This document shows, one piece after another, positions 17,298 through 25,119 of a stretch of DNA of 64,000 bases (positions are counted from its first letter, which is position 1; every line of letters begins with the position of its first letter). Source of the DNA: an uncultured Chlamydiae bacterium (lineage in GTDB: Bacteria > Chlamydiota > Chlamydiia > Chlamydiales > Rhabdochlamydiaceae); assembly GCA_903824495.1 (NCBI GenBank), contig CAIJXB010000035.1, forward strand, positions 110,583 to 174,582, written 5' to 3'. The translations under genes and the position numbers were made by a program. A model generated the notes under the pieces. It was not told where the DNA came from and made no database searches. It saw nothing but the letters and a program-made list of their open reading frames with translations.

Positions 17298-17436
17298 GTG
17301 AGGCGGAAGAGGGATCATCTCCTCGGATACTGCTTCAAAAGGGTGATTTGCTCGCACCTAGAACCTTTCTTTATTGTAAAGGCGATGGGGTGTGGGACCT
17401 TTAGCTTACGCTAGGGGAACAAATCACCTTTTTTTA
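17298..17436 (+). ncRNA. Structured RNA candidate, copy 2
   Basis: The element has a 5' hairpin (GAGGC/GCTTC and GAGG/CCTC). A closing stem follows, GGTGATTTG (17342-17350) with CAAATCACC (17420-17428), then seven Ts as in an intrinsic terminator. Inside are CGCACC/GGTGTG capped by CCTTT/AAAGG, and CCTTTAGC/GCTAGGGG. Compared with copy 1 the fifth closing-stem pair is A-T instead of G-C, a compensatory change, and both copies share TTTGCT after the 5' strand. The 3' stem overlaps the end of rarA on the other strand. The family is unknown to me. Confidence 0.6.
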
Positions 17437-18692
17437 TTGAGCTTTTCTCGTAGGTTTTCAAAGTAGTCTTTTCGTTTTTTCATTTCGCGCTCATGCCCCC
17501 TTTCTTTGGGGGCGTAGAGCGAGGGTCTTTCCATTCCATCAGGAAAGTAATTTTGTCCTGAAAAACCTTCTGGAGTGTCGTGATCATATTGGTACCCTTG
17601 CCCATACCCCATGTTTTTCATAAGAGAGGTGGGAGCATTTAAGATCACATTTGGAGGTGGTAGGTGGGAAGTTTGTGTTGCAAGCTCTTTTGCTGCGCTA
17701 AAAGCGCTATACGAGGCATTGCTTTTAGGCGATAGTGCTAGAAAAATTGCAACTTCAGCGAGCGCTAGATCTCCTTCTGGAGATCCTAGTCTTTCATACG
17801 TTTGCCATGCGTTAAGCGCTACTTGCTGAGCCTGAGGGTCTGCAAGTCCAATATCTTCAACAGCTGTTCTTAAAAGTCTTCTTGCGATGAAGTGGGGATC
17901 TTCTCCTCCTTTAAGCATTCGGGTAACCCAATAAAGGGCAGCATCGGGATCTGAGCCTCTAATTGCTTTATGAAGAGCTGAGATGAGATTGTAGTGCTGC
18001 TCACCTGTAGCATCATAAAGAGGTTGTTTTGTAGAGAGAAGCGACTCAATTTCTTCAAGCCCAACCGGCTCTTTAGAAGAAACAAAACGAAGACTTTCCA
18101 CATTGTTTAAAAGATGCCGTGCATCTCCTTTTGCCTCCTTAACAAAATGCTTTTTTGTTTCGTCCGTCAGCTTAAGGTCAATATGAAGCAAGGCTTTATC
18201 TAAAATTTGCTCAAGCGCTTTTTCATCAAGAGGATTAAGAGCTAAAACGCGGATGCGAGAAAGAAGAGCTCCCGTTAGATGGAAAGAGGGATTTTCAGTC
18301 GTTGCTCCCACTAAAGAAAAAGTTCCTTTTTCTAAATAGGGTAAAAGAGCGTCTTGCTGCGCTTTATTGAGTCTGTGAATTTCATCGATGAAAAGAATGT
18401 TTTTTGTGTAGAGAAGTGGCATCTTTTCAAGATCCGCGATCCATTTTTTTAGATCGGGGATTCCTTGCGAGGCAGGATGAAGATAAAACACTTCTGCTTG
18501 AAACGATTTGATGTAGATGCTGGCAAGTGATGTTTTTCCACATCCGGGAGGGCCCCAAAGAAGTAAAGAAAGGGGATTTCTATTTTCTATAGTAGAGGAT
18601 AGTAGTCCCTTCTTAAGAAGAAGGTGGGACTGTCCGAAAAACTGGGAGAGCTGAGAGGGTCTCAGCTCTTCTGAAAGAGGTTTTTTTGTCAT
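17424..18692 (-). CDS. rarA: Replication-associated recombination protein A (AAA+ ATPase)
   Basis: The 422-residue protein is RarA/MgsA. Walker A is GPPGCGKTSLA, Walker B LFIDEIHRLNKAQQD, sensor 1 VGATTENPSF, and the C-terminal MgsA domain includes DVEDIGLADPQAQ-like AVEDIGLADPQAQ. It acts at stalled replication forks and unwinds duplex ends. Its start overlaps the stop of the permease gene by four bases, giving a two-gene operon. Its last codons lie within the terminator stem of the oppositely oriented RNA copy 2. Confidence 0.95.
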   Translation of the reverse strand: MTKKPLSEELRPSQLSQFFGQSHLLLKKGLLSSTIENRNPLSLLLWGPPGCGKTSLASIYIKSFQAEVFYLHPASQGIPDLKKWIADLEKMPLLYTKNILFIDEIHRLNKAQQDALLPYLEKGTFSLVGATTENPSFHLTGALLSRIRVLALNPLDEKALEQILDKALLHIDLKLTDETKKHFVKEAKGDARHLLNNVESLRFVSSKEPVGLEEIESLLSTKQPLYDATGEQHYNLISALHKAIRGSDPDAALYWVTRMLKGGEDPHFIARRLLRTAVEDIGLADPQAQQVALNAWQTYERLGSPEGDLALAEVAIFLALSPKSNASYSAFSAAKELATQTSHLPPPNVILNAPTSLMKNMGYGQGYQYDHDTPEGFSGQNYFPDGMERPSLYAPKERGHEREMKKRKDYFENLREKLNKKR

Positions 18693-20131
18693 AGTTCATA
18701 GTTGCTTTCTTCATGAGATTTTCCAGGAAGATACCATGAAGGTTTTTTGAGTTGATAGAGCACTAAGGGGATGATACACATAATAAATAATCCCACGCCC
18801 AAAAACATTTTATAAAAGAGGGGGCTTCCTGTTTCTAAATGGGCCGGAGGAACAAATCCGATCACTATTGCAAAAACAGATGCCGCCATACCCATCAAAG
18901 ATACCAGCCAGATCCCTTTATGAGGAAATGGTATTTTATAGACTCTTGGCACATGAGGCTTGCTGTATCTAAGACGAATGGCGGAGGTGAACATCATGAT
19001 GTACATGATTAAATAACTTTGAGCACTTAAAACTGTCAAAATCCAAAAGCCGCTGCTGACATTTGGCATGAATAGAAAAACAAGCGATGCAAAGGAGACA
19101 ATGATAGCTTGAAAAAACAAGAGGGAAGTCGGCGTTCCGTGAGAGTTCAGTTTTTGGAAAACAGGAGGGAGATTGCCATACACAGAAGTAGCATGTAGTC
19201 CTTTAACAGGTGAAATGAGCCAAGAATTCACTTCAGCAAGCGCTCCGATGATCAAAAGGCCCCCCAAGATAGGTTGCAAGGAAGACAGCCCAAAAGCAGG
19301 AAGAAATTTTTCAAGAGCTTCCATAAGACCTGCAACTAAGCTGATCTCATTTGCAGGAAGAATGCAAGCAATTGCTAGAGCTCCTAAGATCAAGATAAAA
19401 AAAGTAGTGAAGGCTGCAAGCGAGATAGCCCGTGGATAGTTTTTTTGAGGGTTTTTTACTTCTCCGGCGAGTGATGCCGAAACTTCAAGTCCTGAAAAAG
19501 CAAGAAAAAGACCAGCAAGGAAAACAAGGTTATTCATAGAGGTCAGATCTGGCACAAGAGTTTGCGTAGAAAAGTTTAAAGCTTTAGGCCGATCAGAAAA
19601 AATCCAAAAAGCTCCAAGACCTATGATGAAAAGACCAGGTAAAATGGTTCCCAAGATTACGCCAAAAGAGCTTGCCTTTGTAGAAATTTTAATCCCTGTA
19701 TAATTTAAAAGGGTCATTCCCCAAAAGCTGATAAGAATAACGCTTAAGATGTAGAATTTGTTTTCTGCAAGAGGGGGACAGGTGATGTGAGCAAGTGTTG
19801 CTGCAATGAAAGAGAGGATTACAGGATACCAAGCAACGTTGTGTACCCACTGCATCCAGATGCTAAAAAATCCGAGCCTATCTCCTAATGCTTCTCTAAC
19901 CCAAATGTAAATGCCTCCGGATTTTGGCCAGCCTGTTGCAAGTTCTGCAGAAACTAAAGCGCAGGGGAGAAGGAAGAAAACCCCCACAATGACAAAGAAA
20001 AAGAGGCTAGTGAGTCCGAGCTGAGCCACGATGGGAAGGGTTCTTAGACTTAGCATGATTGATACGTTCAGCATGGCTAGGATAAAGACGCTGAGCACTC
20101 TTCGTGTTTTTTGGGACGATAACATAGCCAT
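18689..20131 (-). CDS. APC-superfamily amino acid permease/antiporter, first paralogue
   Basis: The 480-residue protein has about 12 membrane helices and APC landmarks such as ELATGWPKSGGIYIWVREALG near the first half and FSGLEVSASLAGEVKNPQKNYPRA-type sequence in the middle. It resembles the glutamate/GABA antiporter and YjeM-like branch. AGAGGGG precedes the ATG at 20131. A paralogue of the same length and motifs is at 39273-40679. Substrate is not readable; import or exchange of host amino acids is inferred. It is translationally coupled to rarA. Confidence 0.85.
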   Translation of the reverse strand: MAMLSSQKTRRVLSVFILAMLNVSIMLSLRTLPIVAQLGLTSLFFFVIVGVFFLLPCALVSAELATGWPKSGGIYIWVREALGDRLGFFSIWMQWVHNVAWYPVILSFIAATLAHITCPPLAENKFYILSVILISFWGMTLLNYTGIKISTKASSFGVILGTILPGLFIIGLGAFWIFSDRPKALNFSTQTLVPDLTSMNNLVFLAGLFLAFSGLEVSASLAGEVKNPQKNYPRAISLAAFTTFFILILGALAIACILPANEISLVAGLMEALEKFLPAFGLSSLQPILGGLLIIGALAEVNSWLISPVKGLHATSVYGNLPPVFQKLNSHGTPTSLLFFQAIIVSFASLVFLFMPNVSSGFWILTVLSAQSYLIMYIMMFTSAIRLRYSKPHVPRVYKIPFPHKGIWLVSLMGMAASVFAIVIGFVPPAHLETGSPLFYKMFLGVGLFIMCIIPLVLYQLKKPSWYLPGKSHEESNYEL

Positions 20132-20359
20132 GGCAAACCCCTCTTAAAGTGAAAAAAGACAAATTGAACCATATCCTTTTGGCTGGCAAAGCGCAAGTAG
20201 ATAAAATGGCCTATTAATCTTTTTTATTCCTTTTGTAATTAGTTGTTTGTGATCGTAGAGAAATTAGAAGGTTTGTTAAGTTATTAGTTTAATTATATAA
20301 TCACGGTTATAAGGGATTGGTTTTTGATCCTTTCCCAAAACAACCAAGGAGAATGTTAT

Positions 20360-20509
20360 ATGAAGCCCCAACATAATAAAGGCTACGAAGACAAAAAAAA
20401 CCCACAACAACCTTCTAATCCTAATGCGGATCAACATAAAAAAGAACACGATAAGAACTCTTGGCAACACCCTAAGAAAGATGGTGGATGCGGTTCTTGC
20501 AATAAATAA
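20360..20509 (+). CDS. Small hydrophilic protein with C-terminal CGSC
   Basis: The 49-residue product starts MKPQHNKGYEDKKNPQQPSN and ends DGGCGSCNK. I chose the ATG at 20360 because AAGGAG lies eight bases upstream. A perfect terminator follows, so this is a discrete transcription unit. The sequence is rich in Lys, His, Asn and Gln and probably disordered. The CxxC end could bind metal or form a disulfide. I do not know a family for it. Confidence 0.6.
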   Translation: MKPQHNKGYEDKKNPQQPSNPNADQHKKEHDKNSWQHPKKDGGCGSCNK

Positions 20510-20531
20510 GGCCTTTTGAAAGCAACTCTTT

Positions 20532-20563
20532 AGCGTCTAGGTGAGATTCCCTAGACGCTTTTT
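20532..20563 (+). terminator. Intrinsic terminator after the small CGSC protein gene
   Basis: AGCGTCTAGG pairs with CCTAGACGCT around an 8-base loop, followed by TTTTT. The ten-pair stem is perfect. Confidence 0.85.
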
Positions 20564-20571
20564 ACTGAGAT

Positions 20572-20934
20572 TTAATCTAGAAATGCTTGATTTTGAGAAA
20601 GCCATCTGATGATGTCTGCTGATTCATACATCGCTTTGCCATTGATCACTAAACACGGCACTTGCGACTTCCCACCAATCTTCTTTAGTTCTTCTTTGCC
20701 TCTGGTGTCGTTTTGAATGTTTTTCATGGGGACTGTTTTTTTGATTTGAGTGAGGTAGTTTAGCACTTTTTGTGAATAGGGACACCAAGGGGTGTAGTAG
20801 AGCAGGAGTTGAGGTTTTTCTGTTAACGTAGCTTGTTTTGAAAGTCTTGAGTGTTCTAAAGCGGATCCTTCAGGGCTCATGGTAAAAAAGAGAGCCGTTA
20901 TTATTGCTAAAGAGAAAATAGTTCGTTTTATCAT
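20572..20934 (-). CDS. Exported glutaredoxin-like thiol oxidoreductase
   Basis: The 120-residue protein has a signal peptide (MIKRTIFSLAIITALFFTMS, cleavage likely near ALE) followed by a single glutaredoxin fold. The active site is WCPYSQKV and the cis-proline loop is SQVPCLVINGKAMYES. The region after it matches GSH-binding glutaredoxins. Glutaredoxins are normally cytoplasmic, so a periplasmic form is unusual. It fits the disulfide-linked envelope of chlamydiae. It stands alone between convergent and divergent neighbours. Confidence 0.8.
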   Translation of the reverse strand: MIKRTIFSLAIITALFFTMSPEGSALEHSRLSKQATLTEKPQLLLYYTPWCPYSQKVLNYLTQIKKTVPMKNIQNDTRGKEELKKIGGKSQVPCLVINGKAMYESADIIRWLSQNQAFLD

Positions 20935-21143
20935 ATTTGTTCCGTTTCTTGTTTAATTAAGTCTTTTATTTTCATATAAGTTAAAATTACAGCTCTTTTC
21001 AAGCTTAATTGTTCTGTTTCTCGGAAAGTCTTGTTTTTTTGCTCCTTGCTTTAATTTTCTGTTTTTCTTAACGTATTCCTTTATCCCTCTACACAAGGTA
21101 GGGTGGTTATAAAAGAGATCTCTTAATTTTTATGGAGTACGGT

Positions 21144-21722
21144 ATGAACCTCGGATCTAAAATAACAAGAGCCTGTATGGCTTTAGGTGCCAGCCTTATT
21201 CTTTGCACTAGCGCATATGGAGCAGCCCAAGACATGAAATTCACAGAACCCACCCAGTCCTTTGCTTTTGAAAAGGATAAAGCCTATTACGCGACCTTAT
21301 ATACGTCAAAAGGGAAAATCGTTTGTCAGCTTTTTAATGATAAAGCCCCTCTTTCCGTTACAAACTTCATGCAACTTGCCGAAGGGCATTTTTACGACGG
21401 TTTGACATTCCATAGGGTTGTCCCTAGTTTTGTTATTCAAGGTGGAGATCCTCAAGGTACAGGTGCTGGAGGCCCCGGCTACACAGTACCTTCAGAAATC
21501 GGCATGCCTCATGAAACAGGAGCTCTAGCGTGGGCGAGATTACCTGATGCAGTGAATCCAGGTAAGCGTTCTAGCGGTAGCCAGTTTTACATCACCTTAG
21601 ATAAGGTGTCTTTTTTGGATGGGGAGTATACTGTTTTTGGCCAAACCATCGAAGGATTTGATGTTGTTCAGCAAATAAGACAGAATGATAAAATCGAAAA
21701 AATCGAAATTTCTACAAAATAG
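21144..21722 (+). CDS. Secreted cyclophilin-type peptidyl-prolyl isomerase
   Basis: The product has 192 residues from the ATG at 21144, chosen because GGAG lies six bases before it. A signal peptide (about 1-27, ending SAYGA) precedes a compact bacterial cyclophilin domain. FHRVVPSFVIQGGDPQGTG holds the catalytic Arg, and SGSQFYITL and YTVFGQTIEGFDVV are further signatures. It would assist folding of periplasmic or outer-membrane proteins. A terminator follows directly. Confidence 0.92.
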   Translation: MNLGSKITRACMALGASLILCTSAYGAAQDMKFTEPTQSFAFEKDKAYYATLYTSKGKIVCQLFNDKAPLSVTNFMQLAEGHFYDGLTFHRVVPSFVIQGGDPQGTGAGGPGYTVPSEIGMPHETGALAWARLPDAVNPGKRSSGSQFYITLDKVSFLDGEYTVFGQTIEGFDVVQQIRQNDKIEKIEISTK

Positions 21723-21729
21723 TCTTTTA

Positions 21730-21763
21730 AAAAGGCCTAAACGTTTAATAGTTTAGGTCTTTT
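21730..21763 (+). terminator. Intrinsic terminator after the cyclophilin gene
   Basis: CCTAAAC pairs with GTTTAGG, extended by AAAAG with TCTTTT, across an 8-base loop, ending in a T-run. Confidence 0.8.
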
Positions 21764-21874
21764 TCTTTGTTTAAACAAACTTTTGTTTTGTCTGTTATTT
21801 TCTTTTGTGTATATTCAAAACTACAACCCTAAATAAATAAAGACCATGATCGATAGGGTTATAAAGGTAGTAAT

Positions 21875-22006
21875 ATGTATACAAAATCAAAAAGAATAAG
21901 ATTCAAAGGGGTTACAAAGAACCCTCTAATTGAGAAGTTAAAAGCCAAGAAAGATGAAACTTTTGGCAGATTTCGTTCTAAATTTTCAGAAAAAATCGTT
22001 TGTTAG
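21875..22006 (+). CDS. Small basic protein of unknown function
   Basis: The 43-residue product begins MYTKSKRIRFKGVTKNPLIE and ends FRSKFSEKIVC. AAAGG lies eight bases before the ATG and a strong terminator follows, so it forms its own unit. About a third of the residues are Lys or Arg. It sits just before the Hc2-like histone gene, so a nucleic-acid-binding role is tempting but unproven. I recognise no family. Confidence 0.5.
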   Translation: MYTKSKRIRFKGVTKNPLIEKLKAKKDETFGRFRSKFSEKIVC

Positions 22007-22020
22007 TTCATTTTTTTCAT

Positions 22021-22059
22021 ATAAACAGGGAATTAAAATCCCTGTTTATAATTTTTTTT
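22021..22059 (+). terminator. Intrinsic terminator after the 43-residue gene
   Basis: ATAAACAGGG pairs perfectly with CCCTGTTTAT across a 9-base loop, followed by AATTTTTTTT. Confidence 0.85.
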
Positions 22060-22253
22060 ATTTATTTTTTTACCCCATCAAAACCTGTTCTAGATGCCCT
22101 GTGAGAGGGATTTAGTCCGTAATAGGCTGAATTTGTTTTGGTTATTATTAAAAAAATGTTTTAAATAATAATCGAGTTGTTATATATTGAGAATTGTAGA
22201 GAATATTGAATTGTTTAACCTTCTCTGCTATTTCGAAACTAAGGAGAATTATC

Positions 22254-22388
22254 ATGGCTAAGAAAAGAGCTTCTAAAAAAACAGCTCGTAAAGCTGCTAG
22301 AAAATCTACAGCGAAAAAAAGAACTTCTAAAAAAGTTCGTAAAGTTGCTTCTAAAAGAAGAACAAAAAGAGCTTCTGCTCGTAAGTAA
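22254..22388 (+). CDS. hctB: Histone H1-like protein, Hc2 type
   Basis: The 44-residue protein starts MAKKRASKKTARKAARKSTA and consists almost entirely of Lys, Arg, Ala, Ser and Thr in KK(x)3 repeats. This is the composition of chlamydial Hc2, which condenses the chromosome in the infectious elementary body. It is much shorter than Hc2 of C. trachomatis, matching a single C-terminal H1-like block. AAGGAG precedes the ATG and a strong terminator follows. Chlamydial hct genes are expressed late; no regulatory site is readable here. Confidence 0.75.
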   Translation: MAKKRASKKTARKAARKSTAKKRTSKKVRKVASKRRTKRASARK

Positions 22389-22422
22389 TTTACGACCAGA
22401 ACTTAGAATTTTTTGTTCTCAG

Positions 22423-22457
22423 AATCGAGTGGGTTCAGGGCCCACTCGATTTTTTTT
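22423..22457 (+). terminator. Intrinsic terminator after the Hc2-like gene
   Basis: AATCGAGTGGG pairs perfectly with CCCACTCGATT across a 7-base loop, followed by eight Ts. Confidence 0.9.
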
Positions 22458-22513
22458 GTCTTTATTTTCTTTTGTTTTTTATTATAAACTCTTTAGCAAC
22501 AAAGAGTTTTTTT

Positions 22514-23740
22514 ATGAATACACAAGACATCGTCATTATAGGAGCCGGAGCTGCCGGTTGTTTCTCTGCAGCGATTGCCTCTGAATTAAATCCCTCTTTA
22601 AAAATCAGGATCTTAGAAAAGACAAGACAACCTCTAGCCAAGGTGAAGATTTCAGGGGGAGGGCGGTGCAATGTTACTCATAACTGTTTTGATCCCTCGC
22701 TTTTAATAGAACATTACCCAAGAGGTAGAGACTTTCTGCGAAATGCCTTTTCCCGTTTCCAGCCCAAAGACATGATCGACTGGCTCACTGAGCACGGGGT
22801 CGTATTAAAGACGGAAAAAGATGGAAGAATGTTTCCTACTACTGATAAGTCCCAAACGATCATCGATTGCCTTTTAAATCTTTTAGAAAAACAAGGGGTG
22901 GTACTTTCTTTGGAAAGTGAGGTAACAGCGTTATCTCAAGAAAATGGTCTTTTTTCCATTACTTTAAGAAGTGGGGAGATAATTACTTCTAAAAAGGTGC
23001 TCCTAGCAACAGGAGGCGTTCAAAGGTCGTATTTCTTGGCCGAAAACCTTGGTCATTTGATCGAGCCCGGTATTCCTTCTTTATTTACGTTTGAAGTCAA
23101 AGAAGACTGGATCAAAGCGTATAGCGGCTCTGTAGCAGCCGCGGCTTCAGTAACTCTTGAAGGTTTTAATAAAGAAACGAAAGGTCCTGTTTTAATCACA
23201 CATTGGGGGCTTAGCGGACCTGCTGTTTTAAAACTATCCGCTTTTGCTGCCAGATGGCTTTTTGATCTAAAGTATGAAGCAAAAGTAATCATTAATTGGG
23301 TGCAGCTCTCTAAACAAGAGGTGCAAGAAGCTCTTTTTCAGGAGAGAAAAAAATCAGCGTCTAAGAAACTGTTTCTAACTCCTTTGTTTTCTTTATCTAA
23401 GAACTTTTGGAAAGCTCTGCTTACGCAAGTGTCACCAGATCTGCCTGAACTTCCTTGGTCAAAAGTGTCTAAAGAAGCTATTTTGCAGCTCACGCACATG
23501 CTCACACATACAGAGCTGAGCGTGATTGGTAAAAGTACAAATAAAGAGGAATTTGTGACATGCGGCGGAGTATCCTTAAAAGAAGTAGACCCTAAAACAT
23601 TTCAAAGTAAAAAAGTTCCAGGTCTTTATTTTGCCGGCGAACTTTTAGATATTGATGGGGTAACAGGTGGATTTAACTTTCAAAATGCTTGGTCTAGCGG
23701 CTATCTTGCGGCTCAGTCGATGGTAGCTGAGATCCATTAA
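22514..23740 (+). CDS. BaiN/HI0933-family FAD-dependent oxidoreductase
   Basis: The product has 408 residues from the ATG at 22514. The N-terminal FAD site is DIVIIGAGAAGCFSA with a following acidic residue in ILEKTRQP. SGGGRCNVTHN, LLATGGVQ and the C-terminal GGVSLKEVDPKTFQSK, GLYFAGELLDIDGVTGGFN complete the HI0933/YhiN family signature. These flavoproteins are widespread, and their physiological substrate is unknown in most bacteria. The gene stands alone, and its 3' end overlaps a short open frame on the other strand. Confidence 0.88.
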   Translation: MNTQDIVIIGAGAAGCFSAAIASELNPSLKIRILEKTRQPLAKVKISGGGRCNVTHNCFDPSLLIEHYPRGRDFLRNAFSRFQPKDMIDWLTEHGVVLKTEKDGRMFPTTDKSQTIIDCLLNLLEKQGVVLSLESEVTALSQENGLFSITLRSGEIITSKKVLLATGGVQRSYFLAENLGHLIEPGIPSLFTFEVKEDWIKAYSGSVAAAASVTLEGFNKETKGPVLITHWGLSGPAVLKLSAFAARWLFDLKYEAKVIINWVQLSKQEVQEALFQERKKSASKKLFLTPLFSLSKNFWKALLTQVSPDLPELPWSKVSKEAILQLTHMLTHTELSVIGKSTNKEEFVTCGGVSLKEVDPKTFQSKKVPGLYFAGELLDIDGVTGGFNFQNAWSSGYLAAQSMVAEIH

Positions 23741-23808
23741 TCCAAGCTTGCTCTTTTTCTGCGTTATAAGGGCAGATTCTATTCATAGAATCGACGACAT
23801 GGAAACCT

Positions 23809-23822
23809 GCGACTTCAGTCGC
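23809..23822 (+). repeat. Left subterminal palindrome of the tnpB element
   Basis: GCGACTTCAGTCGC is a perfect hairpin stem with flanking CC and GG that can extend it. It resembles the TnpA recognition hairpins of IS605-type elements. Confidence 0.6.
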
Positions 23823-23925
23823 GGGAGGAAATGTCGCTCTCCTTTTATAGTTGTAAAGTTTATTTGAGAAATAACACAGTCTCTATTAGAATTACATCCA
23901 AGATTTAGATCTCCCATTTTTAGAG

Positions 23926-25095
23926 ATGAAAAAACACTGTGGAAAGGCATATTGGTGGCAGAAGATGATGAGAACAATCCCTCTGAAATTAATTCTCGTG
24001 CCTGACCAGATGACTCAAGCTTTGTCTTTGCAAAATGCTTTTAGCGAGGCCTGCAATGAAATGGTTCCCTATGTGATAGAAAATCGTTGTTGGAATAGAG
24101 TAGATTTGCACCACTTGGTCTATAAGGAAACAAGAAATAAAAGCTCTCTTGGATCCCAAATGGTTTGTAATGCAATCTATTCCGTATGCAAAGCCTACAA
24201 ATCTCAAGCTCTTCTGGGCAGAATAAACAAAGATAAACCAGTACAAGAACTGTCTTTTAGAAAGGGATCTGTCCATTTTGACAAAAGGACCTATTCTTTT
24301 ACAAAAACAGGTCAGTTATCCCTTTACACTCTTTCAGGACGCATGAAGGTAGATTTTGTAATGGGAGAGCGTCAAAAAGAACTATTTTTGAATGGTAAAC
24401 CTAAAGAAGGTGAACTGGTTTGTCGAAAGGGAGAATGGTATTTTAATTTAGTCCTAGAGCTACCTGATGTTCCTAAGGTTGAGAGGAAAATCGTCATGGG
24501 GGTAGATGTAGGTGAAAACAATTTAGCTGCCACAAGTACAGGCAAGATTTTTGGCGGCGAAGCACTACGTGATCGAAGAGATCGTTTTCTTGCCAGACGT
24601 AAACGACTACAGTCCAACGGCTCACAAAGCGCAAGAAAAGCGCTTTGTAAAGCCTCCGGTAAAGAGTCGAGATATGTCAAACACGTTAACCATGAAGTAA
24701 GCAAAGCAATTATTACTGAAGCAAGTCGAGCAGGTGCCAGCTGTATTGTGTTAGAAGATCTAACTGATATTCGAGATAGCATTCGAGGAAGTAAGCGTAT
24801 TCGTAGCAGACTCCATCGATGGCCATTTCGTCAATTGCAGGAAATGATCTTTTACAAAGCAGAAAACGTCGGGATGGAAGTAGTTCGCGTGAATCCTGCC
24901 TATACCTCCTGCACTTGCGCTGATTGCTTAAGCTTAGGACAACGTGAAAAACATCAATTTAGGTGTTTTAGCTGTGGTCTCCGGGCGCACGCCGACTGCA
25001 ATGCCAGTCGAAATCTTGCCAGGATTATAACATCTGCCGATGTTATAAGGGCCGAAGTAAGCCGGCCTAATGTGGGCACTACCTGTGTACCATAA
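23926..25095 (+). CDS. tnpB: TnpB RNA-guided nuclease (IS200/IS605 family)
   Basis: The 389-residue protein has the TnpB architecture. The RuvC-like acids are in GVDVGENNLAA, VLEDLTD and RAHADCNASRNLA. A zinc ribbon, CTCADC then CFSC, lies between the second and third. AGAG precedes the ATG at 23926, but the usual TnpB start may be MMRTIPLKL at 23965. TnpB proteins cut DNA guided by a right-end RNA and favour retention of the element. All three catalytic acids and four zinc Cys are intact, so it could be active. A guide RNA would derive from the 3' end of the gene and the right end. Confidence 0.93.
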   Translation: MKKHCGKAYWWQKMMRTIPLKLILVPDQMTQALSLQNAFSEACNEMVPYVIENRCWNRVDLHHLVYKETRNKSSLGSQMVCNAIYSVCKAYKSQALLGRINKDKPVQELSFRKGSVHFDKRTYSFTKTGQLSLYTLSGRMKVDFVMGERQKELFLNGKPKEGELVCRKGEWYFNLVLELPDVPKVERKIVMGVDVGENNLAATSTGKIFGGEALRDRRDRFLARRKRLQSNGSQSARKALCKASGKESRYVKHVNHEVSKAIITEASRAGASCIVLEDLTDIRDSIRGSKRIRSRLHRWPFRQLQEMIFYKAENVGMEVVRVNPAYTSCTCADCLSLGQREKHQFRCFSCGLRAHADCNASRNLARIITSADVIRAEVSRPNVGTTCVP

Positions 25096-25100
25096 AGCTT

Positions 25101-25114
25101 TCGACTTTAGTCGA
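25101..25114 (+). repeat. Right subterminal palindrome of the tnpB element
   Basis: TCGACTTTAGTCGA is a perfect palindrome six bases after the tnpB stop and shares its core with the left palindrome. It marks the right end and the likely 3' part of the guide RNA. Confidence 0.65.
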
Positions 25115-25119
25115 GAGTT

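Noticed and set aside
18689..20131. Antisense open frames inside permeases and other long genes
   Set aside because: They are shadows of well-supported genes with no independent ribosome-binding sites or motifs.
24934..25119. C-terminal 60 residues of the Inc-like open frame as genuine protein
   Set aside because: They are the antisense of tnpB and the right end of the insertion element.
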